Shown here: positions 15,780 through 23,370 of the stretch, piece by piece
Position numbering within the stretch: position 1 is the stretch's first letter
Layout of the letters: each line of letters begins with the position of its first letter
Position numbers and translations under genes: made by a program
Source: Ardenticatenaceae bacterium
Lineage (GTDB): Bacteria > Chloroflexota > Anaerolineae > Promineifilales > Promineifilaceae
DNA: 49,667 bases
Reading direction: 5' to 3'
Assembly: GCA_020634395.1 (NCBI GenBank)
Contig: JACKBU010000031.1
Span: forward strand, 1 to 49,667
Notes under the pieces: model-generated
What the model was told of the DNA's origin: nothing
What the model saw: only the letters and a program-made list of their open reading frames with translations
Databases searched by the model: none

Positions 15780-17150
15780 TCATTCGATTTTTGGTGACCA
15801 AGCACCCCACAATACAGCACAATCACCTGCGTCTGCATCCGTATATTTTATTTCGTTGTTTTCCAACTGAAGAACAGCTATAGGGCTACAGAATAATGAA
15901 TCAAATTTCAGTATAAAACCGATTAAATCTCCTGTAGGAGACCAACTCGGATATTCTCCACCAACTGAACCAGATTGAACGATAGTTTCAAAAGTTTCCT
16001 CTAAACAAGTTTCTTCACGAGTGTCTAACGCAACAGAACAGATTACACCTTGATCCGAATAAATTACAGAACGGCCATCCGGAGACCAAGGGGTATTGCT
16101 AATGAAGAGATTCAGAGGTCGGCTATCATAATAATTGCTTTCCGAATTCTTACCTTCAGAATCCAGCAATATCTCAATCGTACCAAAATTAAGATCAATG
16201 ATATAAGCTGTATTATAAGCAAATACAGAACCTCCTTCCGGTTTTCCTAACAGCGTTGTATCGTATCCATATGCCAGGATAAGATCATCAATAGGAGACC
16301 AACTTCCTCCCAAAATAGAAACTGGTGGGGGTGCACTAAACTGGGACAAGTGGCCTGTTTCGACATCAATTATTTTTAGTACAGTTCTTGCTTCAGCATC
16401 AGTTATTGAAGGCTCCCATTGAATATAAGCTATTTTCTTTGAATCACTTGACCAACCTACTTTAGAAACATAGTCATATGCCATGATAGGTTCTGTCACC
16501 AAAATCTCGGTTTGATTGACTAAGCTATAGATTGCAAGCTGCCATGCAGGATTGTCATCAACGATGGCTGAAACCAAATACAATAAATTCTGGCCATCTG
16601 GTGACCACATCGCAGAGCTATATGATGCGGTGACATTTTCAAGTTCTATCAATTCACCCGTCGGTAAAGTAAAAATGGAGATGTTCCCATTATTATCGAT
16701 CCCAACTAATTGGGTGCCATCCGGAGACCATGGAAAATCACCGGTTTCGACCGGAATATCCTCTGTCATACGAGCATTATCAGGATGCCACAATTTACTA
16801 CCCACGACCATGTAGTTTTTACTATCTGATATTTGAGTAGTTGGACGGGTAGCAGTTGGTACGATTGTCGGGGAAGATGTAGCAGTCTCCGTTGGGATTG
16901 GTGTTGTTGTTGCAGTTGAAGTTGTGGTTGGTTTTGGAGTTGCAGTTTGCCCAGGTGTGTTTGTAATGCCAACGACAGTGGAAGATTCCGAATTCATTGT
17001 AGCGGTTACTTTTGGTGAAGTCGTAGTAACATTTACTGTTGTGTCTATTTCTGACACGGAACAGCCAGTATTCACCATCCACATTAGCATCAAGGTAAGT
17101 ATTGACACAAAATAGATATATTTATTTTTTGGCAAAGCTTTCGGTTTCAT
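15780..17150 (-). CDS. Lipoprotein with PD40/TolB-like beta-propeller repeats
   Basis: A 456-aa surface lipoprotein. A signal peptide ends in VNTGC (lipobox, Cys at about 30). A long Thr/Ser/Pro linker follows (about 31-105) and then at least five PD40-type blades marked WSPDG or WSPTG. Such propellers are usually protein- or ligand-binding. No enzymatic motif is seen. RBS GGAGGA precedes the ATG. The gene is visibly AT-rich, uses A/T-ending codons unlike its neighbours and contains no ACGGCCGT. It lies between direct repeats (15574-15628 and 17447-17501), so recent acquisition is likely. The binding partner is unknown. Confidence 0.85.
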   Translation of the reverse strand: MKPKALPKNKYIYFVSILTLMLMWMVNTGCSVSEIDTTVNVTTTSPKVTATMNSESSTVVGITNTPGQTATPKPTTTSTATTTPIPTETATSSPTIVPTATRPTTQISDSKNYMVVGSKLWHPDNARMTEDIPVETGDFPWSPDGTQLVGIDNNGNISIFTLPTGELIELENVTASYSSAMWSPDGQNLLYLVSAIVDDNPAWQLAIYSLVNQTEILVTEPIMAYDYVSKVGWSSDSKKIAYIQWEPSITDAEARTVLKIIDVETGHLSQFSAPPPVSILGGSWSPIDDLILAYGYDTTLLGKPEGGSVFAYNTAYIIDLNFGTIEILLDSEGKNSESNYYDSRPLNLFISNTPWSPDGRSVIYSDQGVICSVALDTREETCLEETFETIVQSGSVGGEYPSWSPTGDLIGFILKFDSLFCSPIAVLQLENNEIKYTDADAGDCAVLWGAWSPKIE

Positions 17151-17410
17151 AGTTTTTCCTCCGCTGCGGTGCGGTCTTTGGCCGATCGCTGTGGCCGCAT
17201 CTTAGTCCCGAAGGGCTGCTCTGTGACCGAGCCACACCCCGCTTGCCAGTCTCCAATTTGTTTGCCGGCCAAACGGCCGTTTCCCTCATCTCCACCCCAC
17301 GGCGTGCCAAACTATTAGAACGCCCCCAGTATACCCATGTTTAACGCCTGAACCCTGCCAACCGGCTGCAAATTAGCTGCAAAACGGCCGTTCATGCCCC
17401 AGCACCGGCT

Positions 17411-17442
17411 CGCTGCGGCTAACGCCAGAAAGCATCAACAAG
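17411..17442 (+). repeat. 32-bp direct repeat, copy 2
   Basis: Identical to 15671-15702 and followed after 4 bp by the second copy of the 55-bp repeat. Confidence 0.9.
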
Positions 17443-17446
17443 TGCT

Positions 17447-17501
17447 ATGGTTTGGCCGGGCGATACGTAAAACTGCTAAACAGCGCGTTGAAGAAACGAT
17501 T
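17447..17501 (+). repeat. 55-bp direct repeat, copy 2 (remnant of GNAT 3' end)
   Basis: Matches 15574-15628 with one substitution. The substitution turns the reading after GATACG into TAA, so any residual frame would end early. It marks the right boundary of the AT-rich segment. Confidence 0.9.
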
Positions 17502-17529
17502 TTAGGCGCGCAAGTACCTGAAAAACAAC

Positions 17530-17558
17530 CAGGGCCGGGCATTTTCTACCCGGCCCTG
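17530..17558 (-). terminator. GC-rich hairpin, likely terminator of the HU-like gene
   Basis: CAGGGCCGGG (17530-17539) and CCCGGCCCTG (17549-17558) form a perfect 10-bp stem with a 9-nt loop. Read on the minus strand it is followed by GGTTGTTTTT, a U-rich tail, so it suits the minus-strand HU-like gene ending at 17714. A weaker hairpin, GGGCAAA/TTTGCCC, lies at 17677-17696. Confidence 0.6.
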
Positions 17559-17713
17559 TTACTGTGTCAGCAGGCCACTTCAGACAAGCAGTTGGTTAAA
17601 GTTTGAACAATACACTATCCCAAAAAACACATGGTTGAAAACAAAAATTTCCTTCGGGCAAAAAATTTTTTCCTTCGGGCAAATTTTTTTTTGCCCCAGG
17701 GAAATTTAAATCG

Positions 17714-18112
17714 CTAGTAGACCAACGGATCATCGGGGTGCTCGGCATCCCATTTGGCCTTTAAGTCCTCGTTGGTCAAGCTTGCCGCGCTCTTATTCTT
17801 CATCCGCCCCACAAAATCATCGCCGTCTCTAAGGGCCTTTTTCAGGGCAGCATCCGGACGAAACGCAATGCGAATTTCACCCTTCCGGTTCATCGTTGGG
17901 GTAAACGTGCCCACGCCCGGCAGTTTCACCGGCGTGCCTTCGCTGGCAAAGAAAATGAGCGCTTCGTGTAACTCCTGCAAAACCATCATTACTTCGCTTT
18001 TGTTCACCCCGGTACGGCTGGACATCCAGGCCACCACCCGGTCTAACTGTGCGGTTTTATTGAGGTCTAATTTGGGACCATACGCATTCACTGCCTGTAA
18101 CAAGTTCGCCAT
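17714..18112 (-). CDS. HU/IHF-like DNA-binding protein
   Basis: A 132-aa protein related to the bacterial HU fold. Helical dimerisation segments (about 10-55, TGVNKSEVMMVLQELHEAL) precede the beta region KLPGVGTFTPTMNRKGEIRI, which corresponds to the HU arms, and a C-terminal tail rich in Lys and Asp. It is longer than canonical HU (90 aa), like the divergent HU-related proteins of several phyla. The ATG at 18110-18112 is chosen for the strong GAGGAGGT upstream. A frame extending to 18205 would add a low-complexity leader that includes that RBS. A nucleoid or regulatory role is inferred. Confidence 0.78.
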   Translation of the reverse strand: MANLLQAVNAYGPKLDLNKTAQLDRVVAWMSSRTGVNKSEVMMVLQELHEALIFFASEGTPVKLPGVGTFTPTMNRKGEIRIAFRPDAALKKALRDGDDFVGRMKNKSAASLTNEDLKAKWDAEHPDDPLVY

Positions 18113-18284
18113 TCTGGAAGTACCTCCTCTATTGATATTGTTAGATGGCTGCTGCTTGTCTGGCTGTGGGGTTTGTTTGCGACCTTTCCCCCCACCCACT
18201 GACAAACGTCATTTTAGAATAGAGGCCAGAAGGGTTTCAATAGGACGTATGGGGGATGGGAAATGAGGCGTGCCGCCTGATGCA

Positions 18285-18329
18285 TGAGGCGTGCTGCGTA
18301 AAGTCTCTTCGATCACGCAGCACGCCTCA
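18285..18329. repeat. 15-bp perfect inverted repeat (TGAGGCGTGCTGCGT)
   Basis: TGAGGCGTGCTGCGT (18285-18299) and its reverse complement (18315-18329), with extra GCGTGCCGCCTGATGCATG upstream. It lies in the divergent spacer between the HU-like gene and the IS-interrupted gene. Same family as 15020-15084 and 46821-46858. Confidence 0.85.
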
Positions 18330-18383
18330 CGCATCACGTGCTACAATAGCTCCATTAAATCGGCAATCCAGGAGGAAAACCCC

Positions 18384-18575
18384 ATGTCTGCTCCCAAAGT
18401 CTTTCTTAGCGTCGGCCGCACCTCCAACGAACGGCAGGAAACCCTCGTACAAACCATCGAAAAATTCCTACAAGCCAACGACCTCGTCCCGCAAACCGTC
18501 GGCCGCACCTACTTCTCCAGCAAACAACCCCTGGTCGCCATTGCCGAACTCATGCACGAATGCGCCGGTTCCATT
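18384..18575 (+). pseudogene. 5' part of IS21-interrupted conflict-system-like gene
   Basis: The first 64 codons of a gene split by the IS21-family element. ATG at 18384, with AGGAGG at 18370-18375. The fragment starts SAPKVFLSVGRTSNERQETL and runs into TYFSSKQPLVAIAELMHEC, a beta-strand/helix pattern with an early V-G-R-T-S loop. This recalls the TIR/nucleoside-deoxyribosyltransferase-like superfamily (inference). After TCCATT the IS begins and the frame ends 6 bp later. Joined to 21160-21738 it reads uninterrupted for 256 aa across Gly-Ser-Ile-Ile-Leu-Ala-Tyr. Confidence 0.8.
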
Positions 18576-18603
18576 TGGTAATGATAATCTAAAAGTGAGC
18601 CAC
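18576..18603 (+). repeat. IS21 left terminal inverted repeat
   Basis: Begins TGGTAATGATAATCTAAAAG and continues GTGAGCCAC-like. It pairs with 21126-21153. Contains GATAAT (18583-18588), usable as a -10 element at an IS-IS junction. Confidence 0.85.
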
Positions 18604-18688
18604 TTAGGGCGAAAAGTGATCCTGAAAAATTGAGCCACCTCAGCACCTCTGCTATCGTTTAGATGATGACGAAAGTGGAGGTGAGGAG

Positions 18689-20212
18689 ATGCTAAATATG
18701 ACTGAAAAAGACAGGATCCGCCGGCTAGTTTTGGTGGAGGGCAAGAGCATCCGTCAGGTAGCCAAAGAGACCGGACGCTCGCGCAATACCATTACCAAGA
18801 TGCTGGCCGACAGTGAACCGCCGCGCTACCAACGTGCCGTTGAGAAACCGACGCCGGTTTTAGGACCGTTTACGGCGCTCATCGACCGCTGGATTGCTGA
18901 AGACGAGAAGAAGCCGAAAAAGAAACGGCGCACAGCCAGGCGAATGTACGACATTCTGCGAGCTGAACCGTACGGCTATCAAGGAGCGGAATCAACGCTG
19001 CGGCGATACGTTGGCCTGGCCCGACGCCAGACACGGCACAAGGTGTTTGTGCTGCTGGACTATCAAGCGGGGGAAGCGGCCCAACTGGATTTCGGCGAAA
19101 CAGACGTCATCGTTGCCGACCAGCGGGTGGTGGCCCAATTGTTCCTGATGTGGCTGGGTCACTCCAGCGCCACATTCATGAAGGCCTACCCGGCCCAGAC
19201 ACAAGAAATCTTCTTTGACGGCCACGCCGCAGCCTTTGCCTTCTTCGGCGGCGTGCCACGACAGGTCTGGTACGACAACCTCAAGGTGGCGGTGGCCAAG
19301 GTGCTGCGCGGTCGTAACCGACAGGAACAAGAAGCGTTCATCAGCCTACGCAGCCACTACCTCTTCGAAGCCCACTTCTGCAACACGGCAGCGGGCTGGG
19401 AAAAAGGTGGCGTGGAAGGTCGGGTCGGCTACGGTCGGCGTAACTGGCTCGTTCCAGTCCAGGAATTCCCCTCCTGGACCGCGCTCAACGACTATCTGGC
19501 GGAACAATGCCGCCTGGAGTGGTCGCGGCGTTTGAAGGGCCGCGGCCAAACTATTGGCGAGCTGTTGGCCGCTGAAAGGGCGCAGTTCTTACCGCTGCCG
19601 GAACAGCCATTCCCCTGCTGCAAAACCGAACCGGTGAAAGCCAATCATCTGTCCCTGGTGACCTACGCCACCAACCGCTACTCCATTCCGGTGGAACACG
19701 CTCACGAGTCGCTGCTGTTGCGAGCCTTCGTCGACCGGATTGAAGTCACCAATGGTCGCCAGATTGTAGCTACCCACCCGCGCTGTTGGGACAGAGAGCG
19801 CGACATCCTCGACCCGCTGCATTTCCTGGGCCTTCTGGCTCGGCGGCCGCGGGCGTTCACCCAGGCCAAAGCCATTCGCCAGTGGCGGGAGACATGGCCG
19901 CCGGTCTTTGACCGGTATTGGACGGTGCTGCAAGACCGGCTGCCGGAAGCCGAGTGGAGCACCACGTTCATCCGCATCCTCCAACTGTGCGCCACCTATC
20001 CGGAGGAAACGCTGGCCCGAGTTCTGGAAGTGGCGCTTAGCCATCATTGCTACAGCTACGATGGCGTGCGGGAATTGCTGCGCCGGCAAACAGAGCCAGC
20101 TCCGCCGGCGCCGGTCAACCTGGCCGACCGTCCCGACCTGAGGCAAGTGCACGTGGACCTGCCAGACCTGGCCCAATTCAACCGGCTCTTGCCGACAGGA
20201 GGTGTGTCATGA
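18689..20212 (+). CDS. istA: IstA transposase (IS21 family)
   Basis: A DDE-type transposase of 507 aa. The N-terminal helix-turn-helix (SIRQVAKETGRSRNTITKML, about 20-40) binds the ends. The catalytic core has Asp in QLDFGETDV, Asp in VWYDNLKVAV and Glu in WEKGGVEGRVG. The C-terminal part is a beta-barrel region. RBS GGAGGTGAGGAG runs up to the start; the ATG at 18698 is an equally placed alternative. It overlaps istB at TCATGA (20207-20212), indicating coupled translation. No frameshift or stop interrupts it, so the element is probably active. Confidence 0.95.
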   Translation: MLNMTEKDRIRRLVLVEGKSIRQVAKETGRSRNTITKMLADSEPPRYQRAVEKPTPVLGPFTALIDRWIAEDEKKPKKKRRTARRMYDILRAEPYGYQGAESTLRRYVGLARRQTRHKVFVLLDYQAGEAAQLDFGETDVIVADQRVVAQLFLMWLGHSSATFMKAYPAQTQEIFFDGHAAAFAFFGGVPRQVWYDNLKVAVAKVLRGRNRQEQEAFISLRSHYLFEAHFCNTAAGWEKGGVEGRVGYGRRNWLVPVQEFPSWTALNDYLAEQCRLEWSRRLKGRGQTIGELLAAERAQFLPLPEQPFPCCKTEPVKANHLSLVTYATNRYSIPVEHAHESLLLRAFVDRIEVTNGRQIVATHPRCWDRERDILDPLHFLGLLARRPRAFTQAKAIRQWRETWPPVFDRYWTVLQDRLPEAEWSTTFIRILQLCATYPEETLARVLEVALSHHCYSYDGVRELLRRQTEPAPPAPVNLADRPDLRQVHVDLPDLAQFNRLLPTGGVS

Positions 20213-21024
20213 AAGTCACATCCGCTCACTGTGAAGCCCGTCTGCCCGTGCTGCTGCGCCAACTCAAGCTGCCGACGGTGGCCGCCAATTACCATCGCCT
20301 GGCGCAAGAAGCAGCCAGCAGCGGTCAACCCTACGACGAATATCTCCTGACACTGCTGGAGCAGGAGACGTCCCAGCGCGATGTCAACCGGCGCAAACGG
20401 CGCATTCAAGATGCTCGCTTCCCCCGGCTGCACACCCTGGATGAGTATGACTTCACCCTCATGCCCAACCTCCCCCAAGCCAAAATCCTGCAGTTGGCCC
20501 GCTGTGATTTTATTAACCAGGCGGAGAATGTCCTCTTTGTCGGCGCCATTGGCACCGGCAAGACCCATCTGGCCATCAGTATCGGCCTGGCGGCCTGCCA
20601 GGCGGGCAAGCGGGTTCGTTTCTTCACTGCTGCCGGGCTGGTCAACGCTCTGTTGGAAGCAGCTGAGCAGCACCGCCTCAGCCGGGTGGAAAGGCTGCTC
20701 ATGACGCAGGACCTCATTATCATCGACGAGGTCGGCTTTGTGCCCTTTTCCCAACAAGGCGCCAATATGCTTTTCACCTTCGTCAGCCAGCGCTATCTGC
20801 AGGGCTCGCTGCTGGTCACCACGAACCTGGCCTTTGCCGACTGGAGCGAGGTCTTTGGCAATGCCCTGAGTGTTGGCCCGTTGCTGGACCGGCTCACCCA
20901 CCGCTGCCACATCGTTGAATTTAAGGGCGAGAGCTATCGATTTCGGCAAAGTCTCGAACGGCAGCAGCAGCTGGCCGAAGTAGGCCGGGAAGCTTTGACC
21001 AGGAGTGTTTCGAATGTTCCTTAA
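20209..21024 (+). CDS. istB: IstB AAA+ ATPase helper (IS21 family)
   Basis: The transposition helper ATPase, 271 aa, DnaC/DnaA-like. Walker A is GAIGTGKTHLAI and Walker B is LIIIDEVGFVPF. The N-terminal helical segment (about 1-90) mediates partner contact. AGGAGG lies 8 bp before the ATG, which overlaps the istA stop. An in-frame extension to 20047 would lie wholly inside istA and is not used. IstB selects the target and assembles the complex with IstA. Confidence 0.95.
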   Translation: MKVTSAHCEARLPVLLRQLKLPTVAANYHRLAQEAASSGQPYDEYLLTLLEQETSQRDVNRRKRRIQDARFPRLHTLDEYDFTLMPNLPQAKILQLARCDFINQAENVLFVGAIGTGKTHLAISIGLAACQAGKRVRFFTAAGLVNALLEAAEQHRLSRVERLLMTQDLIIIDEVGFVPFSQQGANMLFTFVSQRYLQGSLLVTTNLAFADWSEVFGNALSVGPLLDRLTHRCHIVEFKGESYRFRQSLERQQQLAEVGREALTRSVSNVP

Positions 21025-21125
21025 AAAGAGGAGGATGGATCACTTTTTCACGATCACCTGGATCACTTTTTGAGGATCGTTTTATTGGTGTTTACTTATC
21101 AGGTGGCTCATTTTTTCAGGATCAA

Positions 21126-21153
21126 ATGGATCACTTTTTGATTGACAAAACCA
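21126..21153 (-). repeat. IS21 right terminal inverted repeat
   Basis: The reverse complement begins TGGTTTTGTCAATCAAAAAG, pairing with 18576-18603. It includes the outward-facing TTGACA (21142-21147). Confidence 0.85.
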
Positions 21154-21159
21154 TCCATT

Positions 21160-21738
21160 ATTCTGGCTTACGAACGCCTGCACCTGGTAGAAGCCATCGA
21201 TAAGCGCGGCAGCGAAAACGAAACACGCATTCAACTGCTCAACCTGCCCACGGTCTGGAATCAGATAGAGGCAACGATGGCTTACACGCTGGGGCATCCG
21301 CTGCTGGTGGTGGTAGAAGAGGGCATGAAGTATGAAGGGCTGCTGGAGCGCGGCTATGACTGGTACGTCAAGCAGGTCAATCTGGAAGACAACCTGCTGG
21401 CTGATGTGGAATTCCAGGGCGTTTTTGCCGATTGGAAGCGGCGGGTGCTGGCTTTCCAGGCCCAAATGCAAAAAGAAACGGTGCGCCAGGCCAACCGGCA
21501 GCAGCAGGTGCCGCATAACCTGCTGGTGGAACTGCGCCGCATCCTGGCCGAACGTTTCAGCCCCGCCGAGCTGCAAGTCTTATGCTTCGACCTGGGCGTC
21601 AGCTACGAGGACCTGGGCGCGGCCGAACACCGCCTGAAAGCCCTGCAGTTGGTGCAAACGCTGGAACGTACCAACCGCATTGATGAATTAATAGAGTTTG
21701 GACAGGCTCTCCGGCCGGACGTTGATTGGAAAATTTAG
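21160..21738 (+). pseudogene. 3' part of IS21-interrupted gene, EAD7-like C-terminal domain
   Basis: The remaining 192 codons of the interrupted gene. The first part (ILAYERLHLVEAIDKRG, then LPTVWNQIEATMAYTLGHPL) completes the nucleotide-sensor or TIR-like core begun at 18384. The last 75 residues (from NLLVELRRILAERFSPAELQ, with LCFDLGVSYEDLG and RIDELIEFGQALRPDV) closely follow the effector-associated domain EAD7 pattern. EAD7 couples effectors to NTPase or protease partners in bacterial conflict systems. A TTG at 21142 inside the IS could start a truncated product, and the IS TTGACA might supply a promoter part. No partner gene is adjacent, so a single-gene or dispersed system is likely. 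Both domain calls are from pattern memory. Confidence 0.72.
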
Positions 21739-21742
21739 GGCC

Positions 21743-21800
21743 AACTTCCCGGAGGTTGTTGGCGGCGAGTTCAGTATTGACAAAAACCTCCGGGAAGGTT
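21743..21800. terminator. Inverted repeat between convergent genes
   Basis: AACTTCCCGGAGGTT (21743-21757) pairs with AACCTCCGGGAAGGTT (21785-21800) apart from one bulged base, with a 27-nt loop. It sits between the IS-interrupted gene (+) and the hydrolase-like gene (-). No clear U-run follows on either strand, so it may stop transcription or be another repeat. Confidence 0.5.
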
Positions 21801-21806
21801 CGGGGT

Positions 21807-22673
21807 TCAGGCTAAAAAGTCGCGCAGGATCGGCAAAACCAAATCGGGGCGCTGCTCCGGGAACCAGTGGTTGACGTCCGGCAGTTCGATGAAGCAGCAG
21901 TCGGGGCGGCGCTGGAGCTCCGCTTCAAAGGCTTTGGTGCTGGCGATGCGGTCGATGTGGCTGCGCAGGAACAGGACAGGAAAGTGAAAGTCCAGGAACG
22001 GCCGTTCCTTGCGCCAGCCCAACAAATAAAAGGGCAGCCGCACAGGCCACAACCAGCCTTCCCAATAATGATACGTATCGCGCCACACCTCATCGGCCGT
22101 GTCCGATTGATAACCCGCCGCCCGCGTCAGCAAATAAGCCAGAAGGCGCTGCAGCGGCCGCCAGCGGAACGTATACGGCGCAATGTAGAGCAGTTGATAC
22201 AACCAGGTGAAGGCGTTTAATCCATGTTCGCCCAGGTCGTAGCGCAGCGAGGAACCCACGGAAAAGGCGGCCAGCTTCTCGATGGGATGGGGGGAAACGG
22301 CCGTTTCCGCCTGCCGCCGCACATAACGCCAGGCAGCCGTCGCCCCCAGGTTATGGACAATCGGGATCATTTGCCCGGTGGGGCTGCGGGTAATCACCTC
22401 GGCAAACGCCTCGGCCAGCTCGTCATCCAGCACGCCGCGCCGCACGTCGCGCCAGGAAGGAACAGGTTCCGGGCGTGTTTGCCGGTTGGGAAAGGCAAAC
22501 GTATAGATGGCGCGGTGGGCCAGCCACGGCCGTTCGCGTTCTACGGCCGTCACATACTCCCGCCACATCAGCGGCGAATCAGGAAATCCGTGGATGAAAA
22601 TAACAGGACTGCGTGTCTCTTCTGGCGGCCGGTACAGGCATTCAAGCTGACAATAGTGCATAGATTGGCTCAA
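21807..22673 (-). CDS. Alpha/beta-hydrolase-fold protein with Asn at the nucleophile position
   Basis: A 288-aa protein with the fold's marks: HGFPDS oxyanion region near residue 28, a helical lid (about 150-225) and a C-terminal VNHWFPEQRP that supplies the His. The nucleophile elbow, normally G-x-S-x-G or H-D-x-G, reads IVHNLGAT. Asn (codon AAC) replaces Ser or Asp. The acid region FLRSHIDRIAS has Asp. It is either a non-catalytic fold member or an unusual enzyme; a deamidated Asn could act like the Asp of dehalogenases and epoxide hydrolases. The start at 22673 is not preceded by a strong RBS. It contains several ACGGCCGT copies, so it is resident DNA. Confidence 0.8.
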   Translation of the reverse strand: MSQSMHYCQLECLYRPPEETRSPVIFIHGFPDSPLMWREYVTAVERERPWLAHRAIYTFAFPNRQTRPEPVPSWRDVRRGVLDDELAEAFAEVITRSPTGQMIPIVHNLGATAAWRYVRRQAETAVSPHPIEKLAAFSVGSSLRYDLGEHGLNAFTWLYQLLYIAPYTFRWRPLQRLLAYLLTRAAGYQSDTADEVWRDTYHYWEGWLWPVRLPFYLLGWRKERPFLDFHFPVLFLRSHIDRIASTKAFEAELQRRPDCCFIELPDVNHWFPEQRPDLVLPILRDFLA

Positions 22674-22878
22674 TAAAGGGCAAAAACTGCCTTGGCCTGC
22701 TCGTAGGTCCCTTCCTGTGTATAGATTGACAGGCCAATACAGGCAATTTTAGCACCATTTTATGGACAAATCTAAAAATATAGATATGCTTTACATAGAT
22801 CGATATTTTTATACCCATGTTTTGGCGCAGTGTAAGGCTGTGTTTCAGAGTGGGCCAACATTTGGAGAGAGTTAAGCC

Positions 22879-23259
22879 TTGTCTAAGAAAGTGTATGTAG
22901 GAAATTTGTCGTTTTCAGCCACAGAAGAAGAGGTTCGTGATCTTTTTGGCGAGTTTGGTGAAGTTGAATCAGTAGCCATGATTAACGATCGGGAAACCGG
23001 CCGTTTTCGCGGTTTCTGCTTCGTAGAGATGGCCCCTTCTGCGGCGGATGCAGCCATTGCTGCCTTGGACGGCAAAGAAGTTGGCGGTCGTAATTTACGC
23101 GTTAACGAAGCGCGTCCCCGTGAAGAACGCGGCGGTGGTGGCTATCGTGGCGGCGGTGGAAATCGCAGCGGCGGTGGGAATCGCAGCGGCGGCGGGCGCA
23201 ACGACGGCTACGGCCGGCGCAACGATTATTCGGACCGGGAAAACAGCCGCCGTTGGTAG
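22879..23259 (+). CDS. RRM RNA-binding protein with Gly-rich tail
   Basis: A 126-aa single-RRM protein like the cold-inducible Rbp proteins of cyanobacteria and other bacteria. RNP2 is VYVGNL (residues 5-10) and RNP1 is RGFCFVEM (about 44-51). The tail from about 85 is Gly/Arg/Asn-rich with GGGNRSGGG repeats. Start TTG at 22879 is chosen because the RRM begins immediately after it, GGAGAG lies at 22864-22869, and no suitable ATG exists. A rather AT-rich 200-bp region upstream probably holds the promoter and a long leader, as in cold-shock mRNAs. Terminator at 23306-23351. Confidence 0.9.
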   Translation: MSKKVYVGNLSFSATEEEVRDLFGEFGEVESVAMINDRETGRFRGFCFVEMAPSAADAAIAALDGKEVGGRNLRVNEARPREERGGGGYRGGGGNRSGGGNRSGGGRNDGYGRRNDYSDRENSRRW

Positions 23260-23305
23260 TTGGCTAACGCCTGAACACAGGCCGGATACCGAAAAACGCA
23301 TCTGG

Positions 23306-23351
23306 AAACGGCCGTTTAGGAACCTCAGGGAACCGAAACGGCCGTTTTTTT
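23306..23351 (+). terminator. Terminator built from two AAACGGCCGTTT palindromes
   Basis: AAACGGCCGTTT at 23306-23317 and again at 23336-23347, followed by more T (to 23351). Each copy is self-complementary and the two also pair with each other across 18 nt, giving a GC-core stem ending in a U-run. It lies between the RRM gene and pdxH. Confidence 0.75.
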
Positions 23352-23370
23352 ATACCTGTTAGCCGTGACG

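Larger units (their letters stand above)
17151..17713. other. Non-coding interval with repeat copies and terminator-like hairpins
   Basis: No gene is supported here. It holds CCGCTGCGGTGCGGTCTTTG (17160-17179), similar to 15648-15670 on the other side of the lipoprotein gene. It also holds ACGGCCGT copies near 17272 and 17384, the second copies of the 32-bp and 55-bp repeats, a GC-rich hairpin, and two tandem CCTTCGGGCAAA-type A/T-rich units (about 17651-17697). An open frame at 17394-17606 only re-reads the repeat copies and has no RBS. Confidence 0.7.
18576..21153 (+). mobile_element. Complete IS21-family insertion sequence (2578 bp)
   Basis: Carries the overlapping istA-istB pair. The ends are TGGT...ACCA, with imperfect 28-bp terminal inverted repeats matching at about 22 positions. 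TCCATT is duplicated at 18570-18575 and 21154-21159. Subterminal GATCCTGAAAAA(A/T)TGAGCC and GGATCACTTTTT repeats occur at both ends, typical transposase-binding sites of this family. Both genes are intact and the duplication is perfect, so the insertion looks recent. It contains no ACGGCCGT. An outward TTGACA lies at 21142-21147 in the right end. Confidence 0.95.
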
